NCBI GenBank assembly: GCA_963669155.1
Contig: OZ022587.1
Span: 3,299,179-3,363,178, forward strand
DNA: 64,000 nt
From: Arbacia lixula
Taxonomy: Eukaryota; Echinodermata; Echinoidea; Arbacioida; Arbaciidae
Reading direction: 5' to 3'
This document shows, piece after piece, positions 34,627 through 45,799 of the stretch; position 1 is the first letter of the stretch; the number at the start of each line of letters is the position of its first letter. The notes under the pieces were generated by a model, which made no database searches, was not told the DNA's origin, and worked only from the letters and a program-made list of their open reading frames with translations. The position numbers were made by a program, and so were the translations under genes.

Positions 34627-35489
34627 CACTACAGCTCAAAGGAATTGGCATGGGGAAAGGGAAAGGGAAGAAAGGGAAGGGGCTGCAGTATTAAAGTGCC
34701 CCTGTCATCAAAATATATGTTGACTTCTGTTGATGCAACTTAATATGTACAGAACAAATTCACGAACCGTTCAACGGAAATATGTGTCCTATATTTTAAA
34801 ATAATTTTTCTATATTTTATTTCAGCACTTATAAGCCCCGCCTCCAAAATTTCCTCCAACTCAAGATTCCCCCTGTGACATCATCAAAGGTAGAAATTAG
34901 CAGGATAATAGACATAATTTATGCACAAACTAAACATTCCATTGACTACCTGCAAGTGTTTATAATAACATCACATAACTAACACATTCCTGACATAAGG
35001 AAACGATTATTCCCAGATGAAAGGTTGTTAGGTGGTATTGTGTAAAGACATGTAATGCTCTTGTGGGCAGGTGGAGGTAGTCATTGCAATGTTTAGTTTG
35101 TGCATAAATTCTGCTTATTATCCTGCTAATTTCTACCTTTGATGATGTCACAGGGGGAATCTGAAGTTGAAGGATATTTTGGAGGCGGGGCTTATCAGTG
35201 CTAAGAAAAAATATAGAAAAATCATTTTAAAATATAGGACACATATTTCCATTGAACAGTTAGTGATTTTGTTATGTTCATATTATGTTGCATCAGCATA
35301 AGTCCACATACATTTTGATGACAGGGGACCTTTAAACCAGGGTATATTTTGTCCGGTTCAGCATGAAACATGATACTTTAGCCTAAAAAGCCTCATGTTT
35401 CATGCTGAACTGGACAAAATAAACCGCGGTTTAAAACTGAGGCTCCTTCCCTTTCCCATTCCCTTTCCCTATGCCTTTGAGCTGTAGTG
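34627..35489. mobile_element. TA-flanked MITE, family A copy 2, interrupted
   Basis: 863 bp, TA|CACTACAGCTCAAAGGAATT ... CTTTGAGCTGTAGTG|TA. Same arms as copies 1 and 3, but its left arm is split by the element at 34695-35331. Confidence 0.9.
34695..35331. mobile_element. TTAA-flanked palindromic element nested in MITE A
   Basis: TTAA|AGTGCCCCTGTCATCAAAAT ... ATTTTGATGACAGGGGACCT|TTAA. Long inverted arms include a GATGATGTCACAGGGGGAAT segment. 637 bp with no coding potential; TTAA target suggests piggyBac mobilisation. It is younger than its host element. Confidence 0.85.
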
Positions 35490-36585
35490 TATGTGTAATA
35501 CAATATTGATTTTTCATGGTTTGGCAACAGTCGCATTGTGCACGTGTTGTTTAACCCTTTGAGTGCTAGACCAACTGCCCCTTTATGGGATTTGTGTGCA
35601 TTACTGGTTGACAATGCACCAATGGGGTACAACAGGTTAAATGGAAGGACCTGTAATCTTGGCAGAGCTATTCTACCACGCCTCAGGTGCCCTTCGTGTT
35701 TGATTGCAGAATCACATAAAGGAATTATCTCAAAATGAAATAACATTGTTGAAATAAAAAAAGACCTGAAGCTGTGATGGTAGCAGAATGGTTCTGCCAT
35801 CATTGAAGGTACTGTAATCTTTGTTGTCATTTTTCCTATGACATATAATCAGGGTAAGAAGAGCAAAGGGCCGCTTACCATGAGGTGGAGCTAATACAAA
35901 GGGCTCTGAACAGAGTGTTGTGGTACTCCATGATCGCTTACATCACAAGATGTGACACTTAGATATAGACAGATAGAAATTCTGCATAACACATACAAGG
36001 TGTCATGTAATTGTGCTACTTGATGTACTTCGACATACTTTGTAAAGCTGCGCATGCGCTGTGCGGATTAAACTGCTTTGGAACCATACTTCAAGAGTGT
36101 GACACATGTTTCTTTTGATGTCTTAGTAGTTGTAATATTCTAGTGAGAATATCCATACATAACACAAAGAAAAGTCATCCCACAAAGCACCACACAGCGA
36201 CTTCCATTTTTTTTAGGGGGGGCAGTCATGTCTAGTCTCATATACAATAGTTGAAGCGGACATAACTGCAAACAAATTCGAAATGTGGCTTCTTCTGCAA
36301 GTGCCATCTGGAGGGCGTTTCATGAACATTTTTCATCTGACAAGCTGTCTTTTTCCGACAGTTACCATATAGTAACAGTCAGTGGCTAGTGCCTCTCAGC
36401 CAATCAAAACCGAGGATTTTACTGAAGTTGTCAGCTGACAACGTTCATGAAATGCCCTCCCGCTCTCAGCATTTCGGCGACCACGGACCATGGACCATGT
36501 GGCTGCACAGTACATAATGGGACAACTTTTCTTCTTTGCGGTCTGGAGAATAGAGGAAGAAGGAGGAGGGAGGGGGGGTCCTTAC

Positions 36586-36702
36586 CAATACATCGCCCCC
36601 CTATACTGGAGTAGCCCTTAGCACAGTTGCAGTGGTAGGAGCCGATGGTGTTGATGCACTTCCCTGTACAGCCATGAGGCCGGCTGGCACACTCATCAAT
36701 AT
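36586..36702 (-). CDS. Exon 4: cbEGF domain
   Basis: 117 nt, acceptor CTTGCAG, donor G|GTAAGG. Starts [12 protein letters not shown], hydroxylation stretch [10 protein letters not shown], then [10 protein letters not shown]: the loop between cysteines 5 and 6 is short. All cbEGF consensus positions are present. Confidence 0.92.
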
Positions 36703-36734
36703 CTGCAAGGAACAAGAGTAGCAATCAAGACCAT

Positions 36735-37235
36735 TCAATATGAGTATCCAGTATGAACTGGTTTAAACTGGTATTAAATTTCATTCCACTTTATCACACT
36801 GCCTTTCTGGTCAAGGAGGACCAGTATGAACATGTTTGAAGTGGTTTTCATGTTATCCATTCAGATGGCACTTTCTTGTCACACTAGAGCATTCTAGGAG
36901 AAGCATTATGAAAATTGTACATTGGTTTTAAGTATCCTTCCATCTGCTCAGATCACCATTCCAGGCCGCGCTAGAGCAATACCAGAGGAGCGGTGTGAGC
37001 TGGCTTAAACGGGTTCTAAGCGTCCTTCCACTTGATCGCCCTCAAAGGAGAAGCAGTATGAACTGATTTAAATTAGTTGTCAGTATACTGAGTATGTAGC
37101 AGAAAGCCCTGTGTATAAACCATTTTTTAACCAGTTCTATGCACAATGCCATCCTCCTGTTAGTGTATAGACTGGTTTAATCTGGTGCTTAAGTGTCATG
37201 TGAGGAGAAGCAGTATAAACTGGTTTAAACCAGTT
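36735..37235. repeat. Old, degenerate part of the GAACTGGTTTAAACTGGT array
   Basis: Loose repeats of CAGTATGAACTGGTTTAAAC and AAGTGTCxTTCCAC-like sequence, the decayed distal end of the array at 37236-38218. Confidence 0.75.
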
Positions 37236-38218
37236 CTGATATAGTGTAGATTACCTCCACAGGTCATGCCATCATCCTACAAACATCTTTCAAACTACAA
37301 ACATCCTACAAACAATGTCTTTACTATATGAACTAGTTTAAACTGTTACTAAAGTGTCATGTGATAGAAGCAGTATAAACTAGTTTAAACCAGTTCTGAT
37401 ATAGTGTACATTACCTCCACAGGTCATGCCATCATCCTACAGCTCAAACAATGTCTTTACTATATGAACTAGTTTAAACTGGTGCTAAAGTGTCATGTGA
37501 GGAGAAGCAGTAAAAACTGGTTTAAACCAGTTCTGATATCGTGTACATTACCTCCACAGGTCATGCCATCTTCCTACAGCTCAAACAATGTCTTTACTAT
37601 ATGAACTAGTTTAAAGTGGTGCTAAAGTGTAATGTGAGGAGAAGCAGTATAAATTGGTTTAAACCAGTTCTGATATAGTGTACATTACCTCCACAGGTCA
37701 TGCCATCATCCTACAGCTCAAACAATGTCCTTACTATATGAACTAGTTTAAACTGGTGCGAAAGTGTCATGTGAGTATAAACTGGTTTAAACCAGTTCTG
37801 ATATAGTGTACATTACCCCCACAGGTCATGCCATCTTCCTACAGCTCAAACAATGTCTTTACTATATGAACTAGTTTAAACTGGTCCTAAAGTGTCATGT
37901 GAGGAAAAGCAGTATAAACTGGTTTAAACCAGTTCTGATATAGTGTACATTACCTCCACAGGTCATGCCATCATCCTACAGCTCAAACAATGTCTTTACT
38001 ATATGAACTAGTTTAAACTGGTGCGAAAGTGTCATGTGAGTATAAACTGGTTTAAACCAGTTCTGATATAGTGTACATTACCCCCACAGGTCATGCCATC
38101 TTCCTACAGCTCAAACAATGTCTTTACTATATGAACTAGTTTAAACTGGTCCTAAAGTGTCATGTGAGGAGAAGCAGTATAAACTGGTTTAACCCAGTTC
38201 TGATATAGTGTACATTAC
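37236..38218 (-). repeat. Tandem array of ~127-164 bp units with the exon 3 end and donor
   Basis: Seven units before the real exon. Each holds GATGGCATGACCTGTGGAG|GT, i.e. the last ~19-30 nt of exon 3 and its donor GTAATG (the most distal unit differs just past the donor), then GTACACTATATCAGAACTGG and a TTTAAACCAGTT palindromic motif. Starts of successive donor motifs are about 164, 133, 138, 129, 137, 127 and 138 bp apart. Confidence 0.95.
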
Positions 38219-38347
38219 CTCCACAGGTCATGCCATCTTCCTGTAGCTCGAAGCCCTGTCTGCACTGGCACTGGTAGCTGCCGTGTGTGTTCAGACACGT
38301 GTGATGGCACACGCCCTGTCCAGATGGCTGCCTGCACTCGTCAATGT
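38219..38347 (-). CDS. Exon 3: cbEGF domain
   Basis: 129 nt, acceptor GTTCAG, donor G|GTAATG. Starts DIDECRQPSGQGVC, hydroxylation stretch CLNTHGSYQC, six cysteines, ends MTCG. Its last ~20-30 nt plus donor are repeated about seven more times in the following intron. Confidence 0.9.
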
Positions 38348-39128
38348 CTGAACGCACCAGGGGAAAGAATAGTCTTATTTACTTTTATAATTTTCCAGTA
38401 TTGATTTGTCAAATGAAAATTTGTATGCTGATGACATCAATTGACTTTTTTACATTTGTTTGATTACTATATTGTTTATGTGATACCGATGCTTATGACA
38501 TCAATTGACTTTTCTACATTTGTTTGCTTTTTATGTTGTTTATATGATGACATATTGATATGAAATCAATTGAAGAATCAATCAATTAATCAATGTAGTC
38601 AGATGGTAACTCCACATACAAACATAAAAATCAACAGATTTAGATATGTACATTGGCATTTTATTTACTCCTATGTTCCCATTTGTTTATCAGCTTTATA
38701 AACTCACAAAAGACGCTTTCATACCTCCCCCTTCCAAAAAACATCTGGTATTTTCTGATCCGGCACCCTGTTATTTTGCCTATGCATTTTCATATTAAGT
38801 TAGAAAACCTAAAACACCAGTTTTTGAAGTTGTGAACGTGCCTAAATACACACAAAATATAGGATACATGTAAATTATATACATTAGTCAAATCAAATTG
38901 ACCTCTCTGTCTTTTTCTAATCATCTTCCATTCTTCTTTCACATTTAACATTATCATTTTTATATCTGCTGCATACTATTTGTTTAATCAATGTTAGATG
39001 TGGAATCACTGCAGTCCAATCCCAGGCACATGAAATATTCCCTTCAGAAATAATTTTGGTTGCATAATCTTATATAATGTTTCGTTAGTCTCACCTATGT
39101 ATAATATATTATGGACAACAACACAAGC

Positions 39129-39129
<1 letters not shown>

Positions 39130-39171
<42 letters not shown>
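39130..39171. repeat. Poly(A) tract
   Basis: About 35 A (plus strand). Sequence on its right (39172-39330) resembles 16820-16985, so it may be the tail of a dispersed element. Confidence 0.85.
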
Positions 39172-39174
<3 letters not shown>

Positions 39175-39376
39175 GAATACCTAACAATACAAATTAAAAA
39201 AAATCATAGATATTTTAAGAAAAGATGTAACTATACAATCATGTACCCCTGTATACAGGTTACAAATACATGTAAGGACCAAAAAATACCACAAGTGCTA
39301 GTCAAGTCTGGCCCTCATAGGAAACATTTTTGGCAAAATATTGTTTCTACATGATCTGATATCGTATTTTTCTTTC

Positions 39377-40268
39377 CTAAGTCCCACCTATCCATGATAT
39401 GCTATGCTATTTTATTTCTGCTCAGTCCCACCTATCCATGATATGCTATGCTATTTTATTTCTGCTCAGTCCCACCTATCCATGATATGCTATGCTATTT
39501 TATTTCTGCTTAGTCCCACCTATACATGATATGCTATCCTATTTTATTTCTGCTTAGTCCCACCTATACATGATATGCTATCCTATTTTATTTCTGCTTA
39601 GTCCCACCTATACATGATATGCTATCCTATTTTATTTCTGCTTAGTCCCACCTATACATGATATGCTATCCTATTTTATTTTTGCTCAGTCCCACCTATC
39701 CATGATATGCTATGCTATTTTATTTCTGCTCAGTCCCACCTATCCATGATATGCTATGCTATTTTATTTCTGCTTAGTCCCACCTATACATGATATGCTA
39801 TCCTATTTTATTTCTGCTTAGTCCCACCTATACATGATATGCTATCCTATTTTATTTCTGCTTAGTCCCACCTATACATGATATGCTATCCTATTTTATT
39901 TTTGCTTAGTCCCACCTATACATGATATGCTATCCTATTTTATTTTTGCTCAGTCCCACCTATACATGATATGCTATCCTATTTTATTTTTGCTTAGTCC
40001 CACCTATACATGATATGCTATCCTATTTTATTTTTGCTTAGTCCCACCTATACATGATATGCTATCCTATTTTATTTTTGCTTAGTCCCACCTATACATG
40101 ATATGCTATCCTATTTTATTTCTGCTTAGTCCCACCTATACATGATATGCTATCCTATTTTTATTTTTGCTTAGTCCCACCTATACATGATATGCTATCC
40201 TATTTTATTTTTGCTTAGTCCAACCTATACATGATATGGTATCCTATTTTATTTTTGCTCAGTCCCAC
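39377..40268 (-). repeat. 44-bp tandem array, about 20 copies, seeded by the exon 2 end
   Basis: Unit of 44 bp, in transcript sense containing ATCATGTATAG|GTGGGACT: the last ~10 nt of exon 2 and its donor. Two main variants (TACATGATATGCTATCC and TCCATGATATGCTATGC) alternate in blocks. It ends directly in exon 2. Confidence 0.96.
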
Positions 40269-40394
40269 CTATACATGATCTGCCGTTGGTGTGTAGCCGG
40301 AATCCCTGTCTGCAAGAACACCTATAGCTGCCTGCTGTGTTCTGGCAATGATGATGACATGGCTGCCACTGGCTCTGTCTGCACTCATCAACGT
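40269..40394 (-). CDS. Exon 2: cbEGF domain
   Basis: 126 nt, acceptor ATTGCAG, donor G|GTGGGA. Starts DVDECRQSQWQPC, hydroxylation stretch CQNTAGSYRC, six cysteines, last residues SCI. Its final bases and donor are the seed of the 44-bp tandem array at 39377-40268. The donor GTGGGA is weak compared with the GTAAGT/GTGAGT of most exons here. Confidence 0.9.
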   Translation of the reverse strand, partial: TLMSADRASGSHVIIIARTQQAAIGVLADRDSGYTPTADHV

Positions 40395-41077
40395 CTGCAA
40401 TCATAGGAGAAAGGCGTCGAGAAAGAAGAGAGAAATAATGAGACATCAAGGAAGGAGAATTAATTTTTTAGCGCCTGAAGTATCTAAAGCCCTGTCTTAA
40501 CAGACCTTCTTAGAAACTGAATTGCCGCGACAACGTCCGGGTAACTTTATTTTACCCTGCCTATTAAGACGGTCCACACAGAGTCTTGCCACGGAAATGT
40601 TGCAACTTTTGCCAAAAATCTACCCTAGCCCGCCTGGGGTATTTCGATAATTACCGTGGCAGTGTCGCGGCAATGTCGCAGCAAGGTCTGTTAAGACAGG
40701 GCTTAAGAACACTCAATATCTATGAGACCAAAGTGTATGTACTGTTATACAGCTGACAAGCTGTTGAGTAGGGCATCTATCTCATGCACCACAGTGATAA
40801 CAACTAGTCTGAGCACATAAGACTATCCACTGTTCCTTCTTTCATCCTCACTACCACCGAGAAGGAAGAAATGACATATAGTCTTGGGGGCCCAGACTCA
40901 ACACTTAGTTCTGACTGCGGTGTACAGAAATAAGCAGCCCACAGCCATGAAGCTACTCCAATCTTAATGGAGTGTAATAACATGCCAGGCATACAACATA
41001 AATCTGTATCAATTATCAATTGCAAAGGCTGTGGGAATCCTTTCTACATGTACAGCTATAGTATAATCACCATGAGC

Positions 41078-41155
41078 ATGGTCTTTTGTTACGCAAACAA
41101 CATTTCAAAGGGTCCCTTTTAAATTTTGTCTACACAACAAAAGACCACATTCATA
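41078..41155. repeat. Short palindromic repeat
   Basis: GGTCTTTTGTTACGCAAAC ... TGTCTACACAACAAAAGACC. Related copies at 41425-41490 and 52310-52378. Confidence 0.65.
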
Positions 41156-41256
41156 CTGAAAGCACCTGTGAAAGCACCTGACATTACCTCCTTGGTCATC
41201 ATATAGGGTGCCTTAATTACTGTATTGTGTATTCATGCTGAAGTACGGCAGCATTA

Positions 41257-41407
41257 GTGCCATTCTCATTGGGCTTAAAAAATCGCGAAGTTAGGGTGAA
41301 AGTTGCCTAGCAACCGTACCAAAAGCCGAACAGTCCTATTGTCCTGGTCCCCTAACTTCTCGATTTTTTGAACTTCTCAATTTTTTATAGCCCAATGAGA
41401 ATGGCCC
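41257..41407. mobile_element. TA-flanked MITE family C, copy 1
   Basis: TA|GTGCCATTCTCATTGGGCTT ... AGCCCAATGAGAATGGCCC|TA; 151-bp palindromic element with AATCGCGAAGTTAGGGTGAA inside. Confidence 0.88.
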
Positions 41408-41499
41408 TATGGTGTCACTGTGGACATGGTCTTTTGTTACGTGCATTTCGAAGGGTCCCTTTTAAACATTGTCCGTGTAACAGAGAACCATTCATAGTA

Positions 41500-41667
41500 G
41501 TGCCATTCTCATTGGGCTTAAAAAATCGCGAAGTTAGGGTGAAAGTTGCCTAGCAACTGTACCAAAAGCCGAACGGTCCCATTGTCCCGTTCCCCTAACT
41601 TCGTGATTTTTCTAACTTCGTGATTTTTCTAACTTCTCGATTTTTTAAAGACCAATGAGAATGGCAC
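41500..41667. mobile_element. TA-flanked MITE family C, copy 2
   Basis: 168 bp, same ends, right end GAGAATGGCAC|TA; an internal ACTTCGTGATTTTTCTA motif is duplicated. Confidence 0.88.
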
Positions 41668-41946
41668 TAGTGTGTCAGTGTACAGTAAAAGAATGTTTGC
41701 ACCTGTTTTAAAGGAATACACATGAACAAAGTATCAAGAATGCATTCACAATGGAAATATACACTCTAATTTATTCCCACAGTCTTCAACCAACACTCAG
41801 GAATGCAGCCCCTATTCTCATGCTGGTTTTTACATTCTACACAAGTATGTTTCAGCCACGTAATTACCTACAAACATGATGGCTATCAATGCAGAGTTAA
41901 CATAGGCCATCTTTATTTTCAATAGAGTACCAAACTGGTGTCATTA

Positions 41947-42114
41947 GGGCCATTCTCATTGGACTTAAGAAATCGCGAAGTTAGAAAAATCGCGAAGATA
42001 GGGTGAAAGTTGCCTAGCAACCGTAGCAAAAGCAGAATGGTCCTATTGTCCCGGTCCCCTGACTTCGCGATTTTTCTAAATTCTCGATTTTTTAAAGCCC
42101 AGTGAGAATGGCAC
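41947..42114. mobile_element. TA-flanked MITE family C, copy 3
   Basis: 168 bp, TA|GGGCCATTCTCATTGGACTT ... AGTGAGAATGGCAC|TA. Confidence 0.88.
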
Positions 42115-42857
42115 TATCATATGAGTATGTTGTCAAGACAACTGGTTTTAAACAAAATCACTACAAAGGGGTCCAATATTATATAGTGGTCTAGTGTTGG
42201 GCACTCCCAATATACCGGTTCACTAATGTAGTCAAATTTATGGATGTTTCTTCCCTCTGGGTCTAATAATGAGTTCTTCCATTAACCTGTACCTAACAAT
42301 GGTATTTCAGTACTTTGAATCCACTTTGCATACATTAGTTGTTGCTATTTTGGGCAAACCTCAGGCAAGCATTCTGGTTGTCAGGGGCATCCTTTGTTAA
42401 ACTGGTATGCATAAAATTTGAATGTGTTAGTAAACCTGCCGTCCCTGCTGTGATTACTGCTGCTTGCTCTACCGGCATAGTTTAGAACCAGTTGTCTTCA
42501 CAATCTGCTCAAATGATGCCACACTTTGGTACTCTATACAGAAATACAGGTTTATTCACCTGCTTGGTGAAAAGGGGAGAATCAATTTCAATAGCTGGTG
42601 ACAGGCATCCCTCTGCCATGTTCAATACAAATAGGATTCACATTGCAATAAAACATGCAACTGATATACACCTGTGTGTGGTGACATTAAAGCTTCTAAT
42701 TAAAGGTAGTAAACCCAAATGCTTGTTCGACTATCAACACCTAATTAATTCAAAGTGCATTCCACCCATTGAAACTGAAGCACTAGGGACAGGTGTGTGT
42801 GGTAACTTTTTACTAGGCAGTTAGGAGGAAAGTTTCCATTAACTTGAATACACAATA

Positions 42858-43001
42858 GTGCCATTCTAATTGGGCTTTAAAAAATTGTGAAGTTAGAAAA
42901 ATCGAGAAGTTAGGGGACCGGGACAATAGGACCGTTCGACTTTTGGTACGGTTGCTAGGCAACTTTCACCCTAACTTCGCGATTTTTTAAGCCCAATGAG
43001 A
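42858..43001. mobile_element. MITE family C, copy 4, truncated
   Basis: Starts TA|GTGCCATTCTAATTGGGCTT and ends GCCCAATGAGAAG without the terminal GGCAC. Internal part is in the opposite orientation to copies 1-3. Confidence 0.8.
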
Positions 43002-43025
43002 AGTCTCTGGGCAATCATCAACTTA

Positions 43026-43341
43026 GGCCCATATTAACAACAGTGATTTAACCTAGGCCTAGACTAAACATAGACTATCCTAATGGGGCACAAAATAAAT
43101 GATCCGATGCTGTCACAACATCATTGATTTTCATCACAGAATTATGCCAGCGAGAGATTTCAATTATTCACTTTTAATCATTATGTGACAAATTCCATAT
43201 ACCGTAGCAATTCCTAGGATAAAATCAATTATATTGAATTAAGTTTATTATTTCATGTTGTATTATTTGGTGTCCAGAAGAGTTAGTCCAGGTTTAGCAT
43301 GCGGTCTAAGTTAAACCACCGTTAATTGTGAATACAGGCCC
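43026..43341. mobile_element. MITE family D, best copy
   Basis: About 316 bp, GGCCCATATTAACAACAGTG at the left against AATTGTGAATACAGGCC at the right, with inner arms TTAACCTAGGCC / TCTAAGTTAAACCACCG. Relatives at 8587, 30605 and 60310. Confidence 0.7.
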
Positions 43342-43346
43342 ATGTT

Positions 43347-44150
43347 ACTGGAACTAAGAAATCACCCACATAAACAGCTTGTTACACTTGTTATTTTGCA
43401 ACAAGTGGAACCGCTTCCATTTTAACGAACCGTCAGTGTGTTATGCCTCTGTGCAATTATCTACTTAAACTCCCAGACAAGATCAGAACAGGATTGTTAC
43501 TTGTACATTATGCGTAATCGCCAGACTGAAACCACATTAACCCCTTCCTAATTTGTCTAATTTGAGACAGTCTGCCTCTCATAAACTGTTAACAAATTGC
43601 AAGAGAATTTGTTTAATTTAGGAGTTTTACCCTCTTCACCCTTAAGAAATTTTCAAGAGAGTACAGTTGCTTGTGCTTATTGTCTTGCAAAAGACAACAA
43701 TATGTGACATGTGCTGACACTCATGTGGTCATGTCAGGATACATACTTCACAATTTTCATCCAAAATGTCCTATTAGGTCATTTCAGTATTTATAGTTCC
43801 ACTACACTGTGATGGTAGTGAGAATTTCAGTAAACCAGTCACCTCGATACAAAAAACACTTGAACCTGAATGTTTCAGGCATCAGACTTTGACTTCACTC
43901 ATTCCATCAACTTTATGTCTATTTTGGGGGCCGTTTTAAGAGCTTGAACTCTGAAATTGAATTGAATGGGAGGAGGTGTGACTTGGCCAAATATGAGGTG
44001 TTTTTGCAAAATATATTTTTGGTTACGATTCCGGCTTTATCTTTCTCTCCCACCCATAGACGCAACTTGATATTCAATGGAAACAAGCTCAAGAACATTT
44101 CACAGGTGATGATATACCACATTTATCTTTTTGCACTTGAAGGGAATTCT
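43347..44150. other. Intron between exons 1 and 2, nothing coding seen
   Basis: No exon or clear repeat seen; plus-strand ORFs lack recognisable domains. Confidence 0.5.
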
Positions 44151-44580
44151 CGATGCATTCCATGCTCCTCTTTTCACTTTCTTTTCCTTCCTCATCATAT
44201 TCCTTTTTCTTTTTTCCAGGTCCTTTCCTCCCTTTGTTTCCCATTTGTTTTCATTTTTCAATCTTTTACTATTTCTGTCTTCATTTTCACTGTTTGTCTA
44301 TTTTTTCTTCCCTCATCTTTCTCTCTGTCACAACAAATATTTACTTTTGCAACGCCCTCTCTCTCTCTCTCTCTCGTTTTTCTTCTGTTTAATGACTATG
44401 TGATATCTCTTTCTTAACATTTTTCTATCTTTCCTCATATTTTCCTCGCACTATTTACCTACACATTTATTTTTCCCTCTCATTTTCTCTCTCGTCACAT
44501 TTTCACTCTCCTCTTTTTCTCGATCTCTCGCTCCCTTTCACTCCATCTGCCTTTCTTTCTCTACAACGTCCTTACTACAA
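44150..44580. repeat. Pyrimidine-rich tract
   Basis: TTTTC/CTCT-rich low-complexity sequence including (CT)9. The overlapping hydrophobic ORFs in several frames are by-products. Confidence 0.8.
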
Positions 44581-44989
44581 ATTTGTCATGTATCTCCTCA
44601 TTTCAATTCCCTATCTCTGTTACATTTGTTATCTTCATTACTTTAATTCACCCCATACTTTAACCGCCTACCTCCTACCCACCCCTACCCACCCCTACCC
44701 ACTCTCGTACAAATTTCATGGCACACTATCAATTAAAGTTAGATTGAAGACAAAGAACAGAACAATGACACAGTCTCCCTGTGTCTGTTTTTCAAGGCTG
44801 AGTAGAAAGATTAGACCACTCTCCTTCAATTCATGCTATCCAAGCTAGTTAAAGAATGGAGTAAGTTATGAAAGATATTTAATTTGCGGCAATGATTGGA
44901 TTGAGTCATTAGCAATCAATGATAATGCCCTGTGAAGGTGACATAAAGAGTTTTAAACACTAGGAAAAGCTGTTCTGAATACATTTGGC

Positions 44990-45037
44990 TACGTAGCTCT
45001 CTTCCGCTCTCTTTCCCTCTGTCTCTCTCTGTCTCTG

Positions 45038-45073
<36 letters not shown>

Positions 45074-45496
45074 TTGCGTTCTACCTACAAAGACATCTAT
45101 TGATTTTCCTTCTGTACATGGAGCATTACAATCTATGATTCCCTTGATCTATTAATCTATCTGGTTCTATCTATCATTCCCTTCCCCATCCATTTTGCTT
45201 CTTACACCCTATTCTTCTGATCGACTCTTACTTTCTCTATGCCTCCCCCTCTCTCTCTCCCACCTTCCCTCCTCTATATTACTGGGAACCAATAGCCTCT
45301 CTCTTTCTTTATGTGCCCCTCTCTCTCTCCCACCTTCCTTTCGTCTACATTGCTGGGATCCAAACCTCTCTCTTTATCCAAGACTCCCCTTCCCTCTCCC
45401 ACTTTCCCTTGTCTATGTTTCTGGGACCTTAACCTCTTTCTTTCTCTATATCTCCCCATCCCTCCCTCCCTCTCTCTCTCTCTCTCTCTCCCTCCA

Positions 45497-45534
<38 letters not shown>

Positions 45535-45659
45535 TCTCTCCCCTACCTTCCCTTGACTATGTTTCTGGGACCCTAACCTCTTTCTTTCTCTATATCTCCC
45601 CATCCCTCCCTCTCTCTCTCCCTATCTCTCCCTCCCTCCCCCTCTCTCTCTCTCTCTCT

Positions 45660-45698
<39 letters not shown>

Positions 45699-45790
45699 TC
45701 TCTCTCTCTCTCCACCTTCCCTCGTATATGTTACTAGGACCCCCTCTCTCTCTCTCTCTCTCTCTCCCAACTTCCCTCGTCTATGTTACT
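44990..45790. repeat. CT-rich satellite with embedded ~60-125 bp repeats
   Basis: Long (CT)n and (CCCT)n runs interleaved with repeats of CTCCCACCTTCCCTxGTCTA, TGTTxCTGGGACC and TAACCTCTTTCTTTCTCTAT. No gene. Confidence 0.92.
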
Positions 45791-45799
45791 GGGACCTTA

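Noticed and set aside
39377..40268. A regular repeat array that could look like a CRISPR array
   Set aside because: Units are contiguous 44-bp repeats without unique spacers, in a eukaryotic intron, and derived from an exon end.
42492..42824. 110-residue plus-strand ORF between MITE copies
   Set aside because: No recognisable domain and no splice or promoter support; length is within chance for this AT content.
45195..45770. 180-residue Ser/Leu-rich ORF and its Arg/Glu-rich shadows
   Set aside because: Translation of CT/GA simple sequence in all frames.
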